DNA of 64,000 bases, taken from NCBI RefSeq assembly GCF_039530945.1, contig NZ_BAAAPC010000016.1:1-64000 (forward strand), written 5' to 3'. The notes beneath the pieces are model-generated. The model did not search any database. It saw nothing but the letters and a program-made list of their open reading frames with translations, and was not told the origin of the DNA. A program made the translations under genes and the position numbers. Source of the DNA: Nocardiopsis_C rhodophaea. GTDB taxonomy: Bacteria; Actinomycetota; Actinomycetes; Streptosporangiales; Streptosporangiaceae. Shown here piece after piece: positions 51,323 through 59,404 of this stretch. Each line of letters starts with the position of its first letter. The first letter of the stretch is position 1.

Positions 51323-52123
51323 TCAGTCGCGCGTTGTGACGCGGTTGGTCAGGTCGCCGATCTTGTCGATGGAGACAGTGACCTGGGAACCCACCTCGAC
51401 GGGGCCGACGCCGGCCGGGGTGCCGGTGAGGAGGACGTCGCCCGGGAGGAGGGTCATGAAAGAGGTGACGTAGGAGATCAGGGACGGGATGTCGTGGATC
51501 AGCTGGGAGGTGCGGCCCTCCTGCTTGGTCTCGCCGTCGACGGTGGTGGTGAGGCGGAGGTCGGCGGCTTCCTCCAGGGACAGGCCGGTTTCGATCCAGG
51601 GGCCGATGGGGCAGAAGGAGTCGAAGCCCTTGGCTCGGGTCCACTGTTTGTCGGTCTTTTGGAAGTCCCGGGCGGTGACGTCGTTGGCGCAGGTGTAGCC
51701 GAAGATGACGTCCTTGGCGCGCTCGCGGGGGACCTCGCGGCAGACGCGGGAGACGACGATGGCCAGTTCGCCCTCGTAGTCGACGCGCTTCGAGGTCGCG
51801 GGGTAGAAGATCGGTTCGCTGGGGCCGGTGACGGCGGTGGACGGCTTGAGGAAGACGGCCGGTTCCTCGCTGGCTTCGCCCGTGATCTCCTCCATCTCGG
51901 CTATGTGGTCGGCGTAGTTCTTGCCGATGCACACCACCTTGCTGGGCAGGACCGGGGAGAGCAGGCGCACGTCCTCCAGTTTGGCGCGCTCGCCGGTCAT
52001 CTGGACGTTCCCCAGCAGGGGGTGGCCCTTGAGTCGGGAGATGAACTGCTCTCCGGTGTCCTGATCGGTGTCGATCAGGCCGAACCCGACCTCGTCCTCG
52101 ACCGAGTACCTCGCGATGCGCAC
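51323..52123 (-). CDS. Fumarylacetoacetate hydrolase-family protein
   Basis: 266 residues. FAH fold with metal-binding Glu/Asp in VDYEGELAIVVSR, KNYADH near the start of the core, YTCANDVTARDFQ and GDVLLTGTPAGVGPVEVGS. Likely acts on 2-hydroxyhepta-2,4-diene-dioate or acylpyruvate type substrates; exact reaction unknown. GTG 52123 is chosen for the GGGAAG site and typical start RIARYSVEDEVGFG; the frame opens at 52201. Neighbour of gltX in related genomes too. Confidence 0.9.
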   Translation of the reverse strand: MRIARYSVEDEVGFGLIDTDQDTGEQFISRLKGHPLLGNVQMTGERAKLEDVRLLSPVLPSKVVCIGKNYADHIAEMEEITGEASEEPAVFLKPSTAVTGPSEPIFYPATSKRVDYEGELAIVVSRVCREVPRERAKDVIFGYTCANDVTARDFQKTDKQWTRAKGFDSFCPIGPWIETGLSLEEAADLRLTTTVDGETKQEGRTSQLIHDIPSLISYVTSFMTLLPGDVLLTGTPAGVGPVEVGSQVTVSIDKIGDLTNRVTTRD

Positions 52124-52217
52124 GGCTTCCCTATCTGTTCCGCGGACGTTTTCCGGCGTCCAGGTTATCCGTGCGTGAACCCATGGCATGCGTGCGGACA
52201 CGAGGGAGACGGCACAC

Positions 52218-52255
52218 CGAGGGGCGGCTGACCATCCTGGTCAGACCGCCCCTCG
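52218..52255 (-). terminator. Terminator hairpin of the propeller-amidohydrolase gene
   Basis: A 16-bp stem with one bulged A and loop ATCCT (arms 52218-52233 and 52239-52255), starting 17 bases past the stop codon at 52272. Confidence 0.75.
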
Positions 52256-52271
52256 TCGCTGCGCACCCGGG

Positions 52272-55200
52272 TTAGCAGCAGTGCGGTGAGGTCCGTTCGG
52301 ACGCGCCGTGCCACCACTCGGCGGGTGAGGTGACCGAGTCGAGTGGAGGTCGCTTCGCGGTGGCCGCCGCAGCGCCGACGGCCGTGGCCGCGGGTGCCGC
52401 GCGCCCGGATGGCTCCGTCCGCTCGGTCACCGATGCCACCAGGTCATCGACGGAGTGCACCTCGCCGTTGCGCACCACCCAGCGGACCGCCGCGGCGTCG
52501 GCGATGTCGGTCAGGGGGTCGCCGTCGACGATCGCGAGGTCGGCGAGCCTGCCCGGCTCGACGGTGCCGAGGTCGTCGCCGAGGCCGAGCCACTCCGCGG
52601 CCGTGCGGGTGGTAACCGTCAGCGCCTCATAGGGGGTGAAGCCGTGGAGCACCATGGCCCGCATGTTCTGGTGCAGGCTGATCGCGACGTTGTCCAGCGG
52701 CGCGTCCGTGCCGCCGATCAGCGTGCCGCCGCCCCGGTGGATCTCCCGCAGCATGGCCACATTGCCCTTCAGCATCTCGCGGGCGCGGCGGGCGGAGGGG
52801 GCGTCGCTCGCCATCAGCTTGGCCTTGTCCTCCAGCGCCTCGTATTCCCACGCGGGGAACAGGGCGCGGGTGCGCTCGTCGTCGATCAGGGACCGGTCCT
52901 CGCCGTACAGCGCCCCCGACGAGAACAGCGTCGGGGTGAGCGGCATCCCCGAGGCGGCGAACAGCCGGGTGGCGTCGCCATAGGAGCGCCCGAGCCGACT
53001 CACCGTGTGCGAGTAGCCGAGGCGGTTGGTGGCCCCGGTGTGCTCCATCCCGTCCATGCCCAGCTCGACCGCGGGATAGAGGTAGTGCGACGACAGCGGG
53101 ATGTCTTCGGCGTGCGCTTTCGCGATCGCGGCCCGCTGCATGGTGACCGGCAGCCGCACGTAGGTCTTGACCATGTCGTAGTCGAGCGCGAAGGCACGTT
53201 CGAGCTCCAGGTCGAGCTGCTCGCCGTCGAGGGTCGGCCGCATGAAGTTGTAGTAGATCCGGCTCCCGTCGATCGCCTCGCCGGTGGCGAAGTAGCGCGG
53301 TCCGAGCTGCTTGCCGGCGTCGAGTGACTCGCGGGTCTCCAGCATCTGGTAGGCGGGGTCGCCCGGCGAGCGCGTGGTGGTGATGCCGTAGGCGAGGAAC
53401 AGCGGCCCGGTGCGCGATCCCCAGGCGCGGCCGCGCAGGTGCCAGTGCACGTGCGCGTCGATCAGGCCGGGCATGACGGTCTGACCGGTGGCGTCGACGA
53501 TCCGGGCGTCCTCCGCCGTCTCCTGCTCGCCGCCCGACGCCCGCACCCGGATCTGGGCGATGCGGTTGTCTTCGATAACGATGTCGACGTCGCGCCGGAG
53601 CTGCTCCGATGTGCCGTCCCACAGCGCCCCGGCCCGGATGATGGTGCGCCCGCTGGGGCGGGACCGCGTCCAGAACATCCTGAGGGGGACGGTCCTGGGC
53701 CGCCCACCCGACGCGGGGATTCGTCGGAGCCGGCCGTTGTTCAGGTAGAGGAGCGTGCGGGAGTCCCCGCTCCAGCTGGGCGCGTCCGTCACCTCGGAGG
53801 TGAGCTGTCGCGCCTCGCTCCGGAAGGTTCCGTCGGCGGCGACGTCTACCACCCACAGCACGCTCTCCATCACGAACGCCATCCGCGTTCCGTCGGGCGA
53901 CCAGACCGGGCCGTCGTCACCCCGCGTGGACAGCGAGCGGAACGGGGCCGGCTCGGTGTAGCGCGTGCTCCCCGTTTCGAGGTCGACCGTCAGGATCTGG
54001 CTGGTCCCCTCGCGGAACCGGTCCGAACGGGGCCGCACCGCCGCGAGGGCGAGCGTGGTGCCGTCGGCCGACCAGGTGGGGCGTCCGGGCATGAACAGCT
54101 TGGGCAGCACCTGCCGTGCGGAACCGTCGCTGAGGTCGAGGACCCACGTCGCCCCGTCTTCGTCCTGGTAGGCGATACGCTCGCCGTCCGGCGCCCATCT
54201 GGGGGTGAGCTGGGCTCCATCGAGCCGCGTCAGCCGCTCGTCCGTCCCGTCGTCGAGGTTGTGCCGCCACAGCGCCGGTGTGCCCTCGCGGTCGCTGGAG
54301 TAGACGAGCGAGCGGCCATCGGGGTGCCAGTCGGGGTCGGAGCTGAAGGAGCCGTCGTCGACGACGGCGCGCGGCTTGTGGCCGATCCGCATGACCCACA
54401 GCGCCCCCAACGCGCGGAAGGCGACCCGCTCGCCGTCGGGCGACAGCACCGGACCGGCGATCCCGCGGACCGGGTGGCGGTCGCGGTCATCGGGGTCCCG
54501 GCGCGGCCCCCGCGTCCTGTGGTCCCGATAGGAGACCCCGGCGCGGAAGTCGATATCGGCCACCTCGCCGGTGGACAGGTCACGGCTGCGCACGCGCCCG
54601 TCGGCCGTGTACAGGACGCGGTCGACGCCCAGCCAGGAGACGGCGCCGAGGAACACGTCCTCCGCACCGCTGACCTTGGTTCCGTCGACCATCAGGTGCA
54701 CCGAGTCGGCGTGCGCGGCGACGTAGGCGAGCGTTTCGCCGTCTCCGGCCAGCGCGGGAGCGTAGACGGTGGTGTCGTCCTGGGCCGCGACCAGCTCCCG
54801 GGTCTCCCCGCCGAGGGTGGTCTCGTGCACACTCTCCCGGCCCTGGACGTAGACCACGCGCTCGCCGTCCGCCGACCAGCTCGGCTCGGCCTCGTCGACG
54901 TCGCTGTCGGTGAGCGCGGCCAGCTTCTCTGAGTCGATGTCGTAGAGCCAGATACCGTAGCCGTTCCCCCGGTCGCTGGCGAGGACGATCGTCCGGCCGT
55001 CGGGGGAGAAGCGCGGTTCGCGGTGGTCGTGCGGTCCGTCGGTGAGCTGACGCGGCTCGCCTCCGGCGATGTCGATGACGTGGATGTGGAAGTTGTTGTC
55101 GGTGTAGGCCTGGAAGACGATGCTCGCGGAGTCGGGCGCGAAGTGCGGCCGCGTGGCGTCGACGAGGGGGCCGGTGAGGCGGCGCGCCGGGCCGCCGCCC

Positions 55201-55502
55201 GCCGGTGCCACCCAGATCGAGGTGTAGAGGTCGAACGCGATCCATTTCCCGTCGGGAGAGGCCGCCGCCGAGATGTTGGTGCCCTCGGTGACGGTCACGC
55301 CCGGCCCGCCCCCGCCCGGACGGGCCCGCGCCTCGGGCGTCGCGACCACGGACGGGCCGAGCAACCAGACGGTGCCGCCGGCCAGTGCGACACGCCCGGT
55401 CGCGGCGAAGAGTTCGCGGCGGTCGAGGGAGGCTGCGGCAACGTGGTCCGGGAGGGGTGCGGGGGCGTCGGGGGTGAGGGGAGATGATGGGAAACGGCTC
55501 AT
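52272..55502 (-). CDS. TolB-type beta-propeller fused to amidohydrolase
   Basis: 1076 residues. A twin-Arg-like N-terminus (SLDRRELFAATGRVALAGG) suggests export. A TolB/WD40-like propeller with many SPDG/SADG blades (about 75-640) follows, then a metal-dependent amidohydrolase (about 650-1020) with DAHVHWHLRG (HxH), MVKTYVRL (Lys), SSHYLYPA and EHTGATN (His), and GGTDAPLDN (Asp). This is the layout of large secreted imidazolonepropionase/prolidase-like proteins; substrate unknown. ATG 55502 has GGAG before it. Ends at a strong hairpin. Confidence 0.85.
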   Translation of the reverse strand: MSRFPSSPLTPDAPAPLPDHVAAASLDRRELFAATGRVALAGGTVWLLGPSVVATPEARARPGGGGPGVTVTEGTNISAAASPDGKWIAFDLYTSIWVAPAGGGPARRLTGPLVDATRPHFAPDSASIVFQAYTDNNFHIHVIDIAGGEPRQLTDGPHDHREPRFSPDGRTIVLASDRGNGYGIWLYDIDSEKLAALTDSDVDEAEPSWSADGERVVYVQGRESVHETTLGGETRELVAAQDDTTVYAPALAGDGETLAYVAAHADSVHLMVDGTKVSGAEDVFLGAVSWLGVDRVLYTADGRVRSRDLSTGEVADIDFRAGVSYRDHRTRGPRRDPDDRDRHPVRGIAGPVLSPDGERVAFRALGALWVMRIGHKPRAVVDDGSFSSDPDWHPDGRSLVYSSDREGTPALWRHNLDDGTDERLTRLDGAQLTPRWAPDGERIAYQDEDGATWVLDLSDGSARQVLPKLFMPGRPTWSADGTTLALAAVRPRSDRFREGTSQILTVDLETGSTRYTEPAPFRSLSTRGDDGPVWSPDGTRMAFVMESVLWVVDVAADGTFRSEARQLTSEVTDAPSWSGDSRTLLYLNNGRLRRIPASGGRPRTVPLRMFWTRSRPSGRTIIRAGALWDGTSEQLRRDVDIVIEDNRIAQIRVRASGGEQETAEDARIVDATGQTVMPGLIDAHVHWHLRGRAWGSRTGPLFLAYGITTTRSPGDPAYQMLETRESLDAGKQLGPRYFATGEAIDGSRIYYNFMRPTLDGEQLDLELERAFALDYDMVKTYVRLPVTMQRAAIAKAHAEDIPLSSHYLYPAVELGMDGMEHTGATNRLGYSHTVSRLGRSYGDATRLFAASGMPLTPTLFSSGALYGEDRSLIDDERTRALFPAWEYEALEDKAKLMASDAPSARRAREMLKGNVAMLREIHRGGGTLIGGTDAPLDNVAISLHQNMRAMVLHGFTPYEALTVTTRTAAEWLGLGDDLGTVEPGRLADLAIVDGDPLTDIADAAAVRWVVRNGEVHSVDDLVASVTERTEPSGRAAPAATAVGAAAATAKRPPLDSVTSPAEWWHGASERTSPHCC

Positions 55503-55630
55503 TCCAGGCTCCGGATGTCGCTTGGTGACCGAGTGTTGTGCGGAGGCAACTCTTCTCCACGTCCCCAGGGGAATCAAGGCTCTCGGAAACCGCGCATGTC
55601 ACGGGGCCGCGGTGCGATGAAAGGTGACCA

Positions 55631-55993
55631 GTGGCTTCTGTCGTGAAATTCAACGTACTGACCGTTCCCGAGGGGTCCGGGGCGACGCTGGAGGAGCGGT
55701 TCGCCAACCGCGCGGGGCTTGTCGAAGGGCAGCCCGGCTTCGAGGAGTTCCAGCTGCTCCGCCCCGTCGAGGGAACCGACCGCTACATCGTCTACACCCG
55801 GTGGAAGGACGAGGAGTCCTACCAGAACTGGCTGCAGAGCCGGTCGTTCCAGCACGGCCACGCCCAGGCCGCGGCCGAGGCCGAGAAATCCGGTCACGGC
55901 CACGGTCACGGCCATGGCCAGGGAGGCCTGGCCGCCATCGACAGCGAGCAGTGGGGGTTCGAGGTCGTCCAGCACGTCACGGGCGAGGGGTGA
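55631..55993 (+). CDS. HmoA-like antibiotic biosynthesis monooxygenase domain protein with His-rich loop
   Basis: 120 residues. ABM fold: VVKFNVLTVPEGSGATLEERF, GFEEFQLLRPVEGTDRYIVY, WKDEESYQNWLQSRSF. This matches the heme-degrading monooxygenase-like (HmoA/IsdG-type) group. A GHGHGHGHGQ insert near residue 90 is unusual and may bind metal. GTG 55631 follows AAGGTGA. Monocistronic. Confidence 0.82.
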   Translation: MASVVKFNVLTVPEGSGATLEERFANRAGLVEGQPGFEEFQLLRPVEGTDRYIVYTRWKDEESYQNWLQSRSFQHGHAQAAAEAEKSGHGHGHGHGQGGLAAIDSEQWGFEVVQHVTGEG

Positions 55994-56125
55994 TCAGGGG
56001 TCATCGGCGCGGGTCGGCTTTCAACGTTCTTCTGACCCGCGCCTGACCTTCGCGATGCCCGTTTTAGGCCCGGCTTCTGGGATCCTGAGGGGAAGTTCGC
56101 CATTACCCCAGGAAGGTCCCGCGTT

Positions 56126-56956
56126 TTGTCCAGGCCCGAATCGGATGCAGCCCGCCAAAGACCGGCGGGGAGACACCGCAATAGCGGCTACCGGATCGAG
56201 CTCATCGTCGGTCTGGCCGTCGTCGCGGCGGGCGTCAGCCTCATCGTGATCGACGGCCGCACCTCCGACTGGGGGAACGGCGCCCAGACCACGGCGTCGA
56301 CGCCGGCGTCCCCCTCCCCGTCGGCGGACACCGACGGCTCCCCCGGTGAGCGCCGGGCGGCCGTGGCCGACGACGCTGAGGACGAGGGGAAGGGCGAGGA
56401 CACCCCGGTGCTGCTCCGCTCGGTGGAGGACGAGGTCAAGGACGGCAGCGGTGACCTCACGGTGGTTCCCGGCACGAGCGAGGTCGCGGGCAAAGGGCCG
56501 CTCAAGCGCTACATGGTCGAGGTCGAGACAGGCCTTCCCGGGGACCCCGAGGACTTCGCCGCCGCTGTCGACCAGGTCCTCAGCGACGACCGCAGCTGGA
56601 TCGCGGACGGCGCCATGTCGATGCAGCGGGTGGACTCCGGTCCGGTCGACTTCCGTGTCACCCTCGCCGCTCCCGACACCGTCGACTCCCTGTGCGCCCC
56701 GCTGCGGACCATGGGCTACGTCTCGTGCCACCAGGGCGGACGCTCGATCATCAACCAGAACCGCTGGGTCAGCGGTGTCGAGCACTTCGACGGCGACCTG
56801 GAGACCTACCGCACCTACGTGATCAACCACGAGGTCGGGCACGCTCTCGGCAAGGGCCATGTCCCCTGCCCCGGCCGCGGAGAGACGGCCCCGGTCATGC
56901 AGCAGCAGACCTTCGGCCTGGACGGGTGCACGGCCAACGGATGGCCGAACCCCTGA
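56126..56956 (+). CDS. DUF3152 membrane-anchored metzincin-like protein
   Basis: 276 residues. One transmembrane segment (IELIVGLAVVAAGVSLIVI) follows a short cytoplasmic N-terminus, then a low-complexity linker, then a DUF3152 domain ending in HEVGHALGKGH (HExxHxxxxxH zinc motif) with a following PVMQQQT turn like a metzincin Met-turn. Probably a surface protease; substrate unknown. Start TTG 56126 has AGGAAGG upstream. Confidence 0.85.
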   Translation: MSRPESDAARQRPAGRHRNSGYRIELIVGLAVVAAGVSLIVIDGRTSDWGNGAQTTASTPASPSPSADTDGSPGERRAAVADDAEDEGKGEDTPVLLRSVEDEVKDGSGDLTVVPGTSEVAGKGPLKRYMVEVETGLPGDPEDFAAAVDQVLSDDRSWIADGAMSMQRVDSGPVDFRVTLAAPDTVDSLCAPLRTMGYVSCHQGGRSIINQNRWVSGVEHFDGDLETYRTYVINHEVGHALGKGHVPCPGRGETAPVMQQQTFGLDGCTANGWPNP

Positions 56957-57341
56957 GGCGGCCGATTGCCGCGGGCCGCCTGGCGAGTGCGCCGTACCCG
57001 GACATGCAATTCGTCGCGGGTGGATGAATTCGGGAATGTTGAATGTTATCCGAGTTCGATCGGCGCGGCGACGCGACGTGAATACAAATCCACGCCCCGC
57101 CGAGGGCCCAGAGCTGGTATTTTCCATTCTTTTGCGGAATCCTGAGCACCGGTCGCAGATATCACCAAAATGCGATGATCGCAAATATCAGGCGAAGGAT
57201 TCGGTGGCCGCATTCGGCCACCGCAGCGCATTTTCTGATCTTGTTACTACTGCTTTACTCTACGAAGTCGAGTCGTCACCCTCCCCTCCGGAAGGGCCCG
57301 CTAGGACGGCGCCGGGAGCGGCCGGCCGCCGCCCGGGCCCC
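56957..57341. other. Non-coding AT-richer stretch
   Basis: Between the DUF3152 gene and the cimA terminator. Bases 57020-57260 are AT-rich for this genome (GGGAATGTTGAATGTTATCC, GTTACTACTGCTTTACTC) and may hold an unrecognised promoter or small RNA. No frame with a ribosome site was found. Confidence 0.35.
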
Positions 57342-57379
57342 GCGCCGGCCGTGCCGTCGGGACCCGGCACGGCCGGCGC
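57342..57379 (-). terminator. Terminator hairpin downstream of cimA
   Basis: A perfect 15-bp stem (GCGCCGGCCGTGCCG and its complement) with an 8-base loop, about 100 bases past the cimA stop. Confidence 0.7.
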
Positions 57380-57480
57380 CACATTTCGTTTCGTGCGGTG
57401 CCGGGCCGGGCGCGCGGCGTCCCTCCCGATGTCACGGGGGACGCACGGTCCCGTTCCGCCGACCGGGTGCGGCCCCCGCG

Positions 57481-59064
57481 CTATGGCTGGGTGTAGCCCT
57501 GCCGGAGGAGGCCGTAGGTGACGGCGCTCTCCAGAGCGATCCAGGAGGCGTCGATGACGTTCTCGCCGACCCCGACCGTGGTCCACTCGCCCTTGCCGTC
57601 GCTGGAGTCGATCAGCACGCGGGTAACGGCGTGGGTTCCAGTGGCGCCTTCCAGGATGCGGACCTTGTAGTCGACGAGTTCGAGTGACGCCAAGGCGGCG
57701 TACACCCCCTCAAGGGCCGAGCGCAGAGCGCGGTCCAGGGCGTTGACCGGGCCGTTGCCCTCCCCGGTGGCGATCACCCGCTCGCCCTTGACGTGGAGTT
57801 TGACGGTGGCCTCGCTGACGCTTCCGCCGTCGGGACGCCGCTCGCTGATGGTCCGCCAGGACTCCACCTCGAAGTAGCGGACCGGGCGGCCCAGCTCCTC
57901 GCACAGGAGCAGCTCCAGGGAGGCGTCGGCTGCCTCGAAGCTGTACCCCGACCTCTCCATCGCCTTCACCCGCTCGACCACGCGTCCGAGCACGTCGCGG
58001 TCGCCGCCGAGGTCCACACCCAGTTCCCTGGCCTTGAGCTCGATGGAGGCGCGCCCGGCCATGTCGGAGACCAGCATCCGCATGTCATTGCCCACGCGGG
58101 CCGGGTCGATGTGCTGGTAGAGGTCGGGATCGACCTTGATCGCCGAGGCGTGCAGCCCAGCCTTGTGCGCGAACGCGGAGACGCCGACGTAGGGCTGGTG
58201 GGTGGCCGGGGCGATGTTGACGATCTCGGCGATGGCCTGGGAGACGCGCGTCATCTCGGACAGGCACCCCTCCGGCAGCACCGCGCGCCCGTACTTCAGC
58301 TCCAGCGCCGGGACCACGGAGAACAGGTTAGCGTTGCCCACCCGCTCTCCGTAGCCGTTGGCGGTGCACTGCACGTGCGTGGCGCCGGCGTCCACGGCTG
58401 CCAGGGTGTTGGCCACGGCGCAGCCGCTGTCGTCCTGGGCGTGGATGCCGAGCCGGGCGCCGGTGCGCTCGGCCACCTCCGTGACGATCCGGGTGATGTC
58501 GGCGGGCAGCATCCCGCCGTTGGTGTCGCAGAGCACGACCACGTCGGCCCCGGCCTCGGTGGCGGTGCGCACGACGCTGGCGGCGTAATCCGGGTCGTGG
58601 TTGTAACCGTCGAAGAAGTGTTCGCAGTCCAGGAACACCCGCTGCCCGTGCTCGCGCAGGTGCGCGACGGTGTCGGCGATCATCTCCAGGTTCTCGGCCC
58701 GTGTGGTGCGCAGGGCGCGTTCCACGTGCCGGCCGTCACTCTTGGCGACAAGGGTGACGACCGGCGCACCGGATTCGCGCAAAGCGGCGACCTGGGGGTC
58801 ATCGGCCGCCCGCACACCCGGACGGCGGGTCGCGCCGAACGCGGTGAGTTGCGCGTGCTTCAGCGCCAGCTCTTGTGAAGCGCGCTGGAAGAACTCGGTG
58901 TCCTTGGGGTTCGCCCCAGGCCAGCCGCCCTCGATGAATCCCACGCCGAACTCGTCGAGCAGCTTCGCGGCGGCCAGCTTGTCGGCGACGGTGAGGTTGA
59001 CGCCTTCACGCTGGGCGCCGTCGCGCAGCGTCGTGTCGAAGACGTGGAAACTGTCGTCAGGCAT
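57481..59064 (-). CDS. cimA: Citramalate synthase
   Basis: 527 residues. It condenses pyruvate and acetyl-CoA to (R)-citramalate, the threonine-independent entry to isoleucine. A DRE-TIM barrel with VFDTTLRDGAQREG and GIHAQDDSGCAVANTLAAVD (metal and substrate) is followed by a LeuA-type regulatory domain (about 400-527, ALRSALEGVYAALASLELVDYKV). The length and the FIEGGWPGANPKD motif favour CimA over 2-isopropylmalate synthase. ATG 59064 follows CGGGAG. Its leader contains a terminator and an Ile-rich leader ORF, consistent with control by isoleucine. Confidence 0.9.
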   Translation of the reverse strand: MPDDSFHVFDTTLRDGAQREGVNLTVADKLAAAKLLDEFGVGFIEGGWPGANPKDTEFFQRASQELALKHAQLTAFGATRRPGVRAADDPQVAALRESGAPVVTLVAKSDGRHVERALRTTRAENLEMIADTVAHLREHGQRVFLDCEHFFDGYNHDPDYAASVVRTATEAGADVVVLCDTNGGMLPADITRIVTEVAERTGARLGIHAQDDSGCAVANTLAAVDAGATHVQCTANGYGERVGNANLFSVVPALELKYGRAVLPEGCLSEMTRVSQAIAEIVNIAPATHQPYVGVSAFAHKAGLHASAIKVDPDLYQHIDPARVGNDMRMLVSDMAGRASIELKARELGVDLGGDRDVLGRVVERVKAMERSGYSFEAADASLELLLCEELGRPVRYFEVESWRTISERRPDGGSVSEATVKLHVKGERVIATGEGNGPVNALDRALRSALEGVYAALASLELVDYKVRILEGATGTHAVTRVLIDSSDGKGEWTTVGVGENVIDASWIALESAVTYGLLRQGYTQP

Positions 59065-59122
59065 GGGTCGAACTCCCGCGGGTGGATGTACGTCCTGGTT
59101 GTGGTGGCCCGCCCCCGCCAAC

Positions 59123-59152
59123 AAAAAAGACCCCTCGTGGACACGAGAGGTC
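59123..59152 (-). terminator. Attenuator terminator in the cimA leader
   Basis: On the minus strand the stem GACCTCTCG/CGAGGGGTC (one G-U pair, extendable by two pairs) is followed by six U (59123-59128). It stands 58 bases upstream of the cimA start and therefore inside its transcript, so it must be overridden for expression. Confidence 0.8.
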
Positions 59153-59153
59153 A

Positions 59154-59186
59154 GCGCGCTGGCGGGTCCGGGTCTAGCCAGCGCGC
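59154..59186 (-). promoter_or_regulatory. Upstream hairpin of the cimA attenuator
   Basis: The perfect 10-bp stem GCGCGCTGGC/GCCAGCGCGC with a 13-base loop overlaps the end of the leader ORF (its stop lies in the loop) and stands one base from the terminator stem. Ribosome position on the leader would decide whether it forms. The exact antiterminator pairing could not be resolved by eye. Confidence 0.55.
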
Positions 59187-59215
59187 CTCGAAATAATGAT
59201 CACCTGAGACGGCAC
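59174..59215 (-). CDS. cimA leader peptide with Val-Ile-Ile-Ile run
   Basis: Frame GTG CCG TCT CAG GTG ATC ATT ATT TCG ... TAG encodes MPSQVIIISRRAG (13 residues) from GTG 59215, or a 9-residue form from GTG 59203. Three consecutive Ile codons in front of a terminator are the hallmark of translational attenuation, and cimA serves isoleucine synthesis. No Shine-Dalgarno is seen. CAGACT lies seven bases before GTG 59215, so a leaderless transcript is likely. Confidence 0.65.
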   Translation of the reverse strand: MPSQVIIISRRAG

Positions 59216-59266
59216 GGAACCGAGTCTGCCATATGCCCCGCGAGGAACACGAGCTCATCCAGCGTT

Positions 59267-59285
59267 TGTCTCATAAACTGAGACA
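59267..59285. promoter_or_regulatory. Inverted repeat TGTCTCA-N5-TGAGACA upstream of cimA
   Basis: A perfect 7-bp inverted repeat, about 52 bases upstream of the probable transcription start. The half-site recurs as TGAGACG at 59205-59211 and three times before leuB (61869, 61919, 61953). Likely operator of a branched-chain amino acid regulator; NdgR is the obvious candidate, unproven. Confidence 0.5.
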
Positions 59286-59326
59286 CAATTTTCTCAGTTC
59301 GGACGCTTTCCCCACGTCGAGCACCC

Positions 59327-59375
59327 GGTGCGCCCCGGTCGGCCCCGAGCACACACGGGCCGGTCGGGGCGCACC
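59327..59375 (-). terminator. Terminator hairpin downstream of ilvE
   Basis: Arms 59327-59345 and 59357-59375 form 11 bp, two mismatches and 6 bp with an 11-base loop, 30 bases past the ilvE stop. It separates ilvE from the cimA promoter. Confidence 0.65.
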
Positions 59376-59404
59376 GACCGGCCCGGGGCTTCAGCCCGAC
59401 CGCG

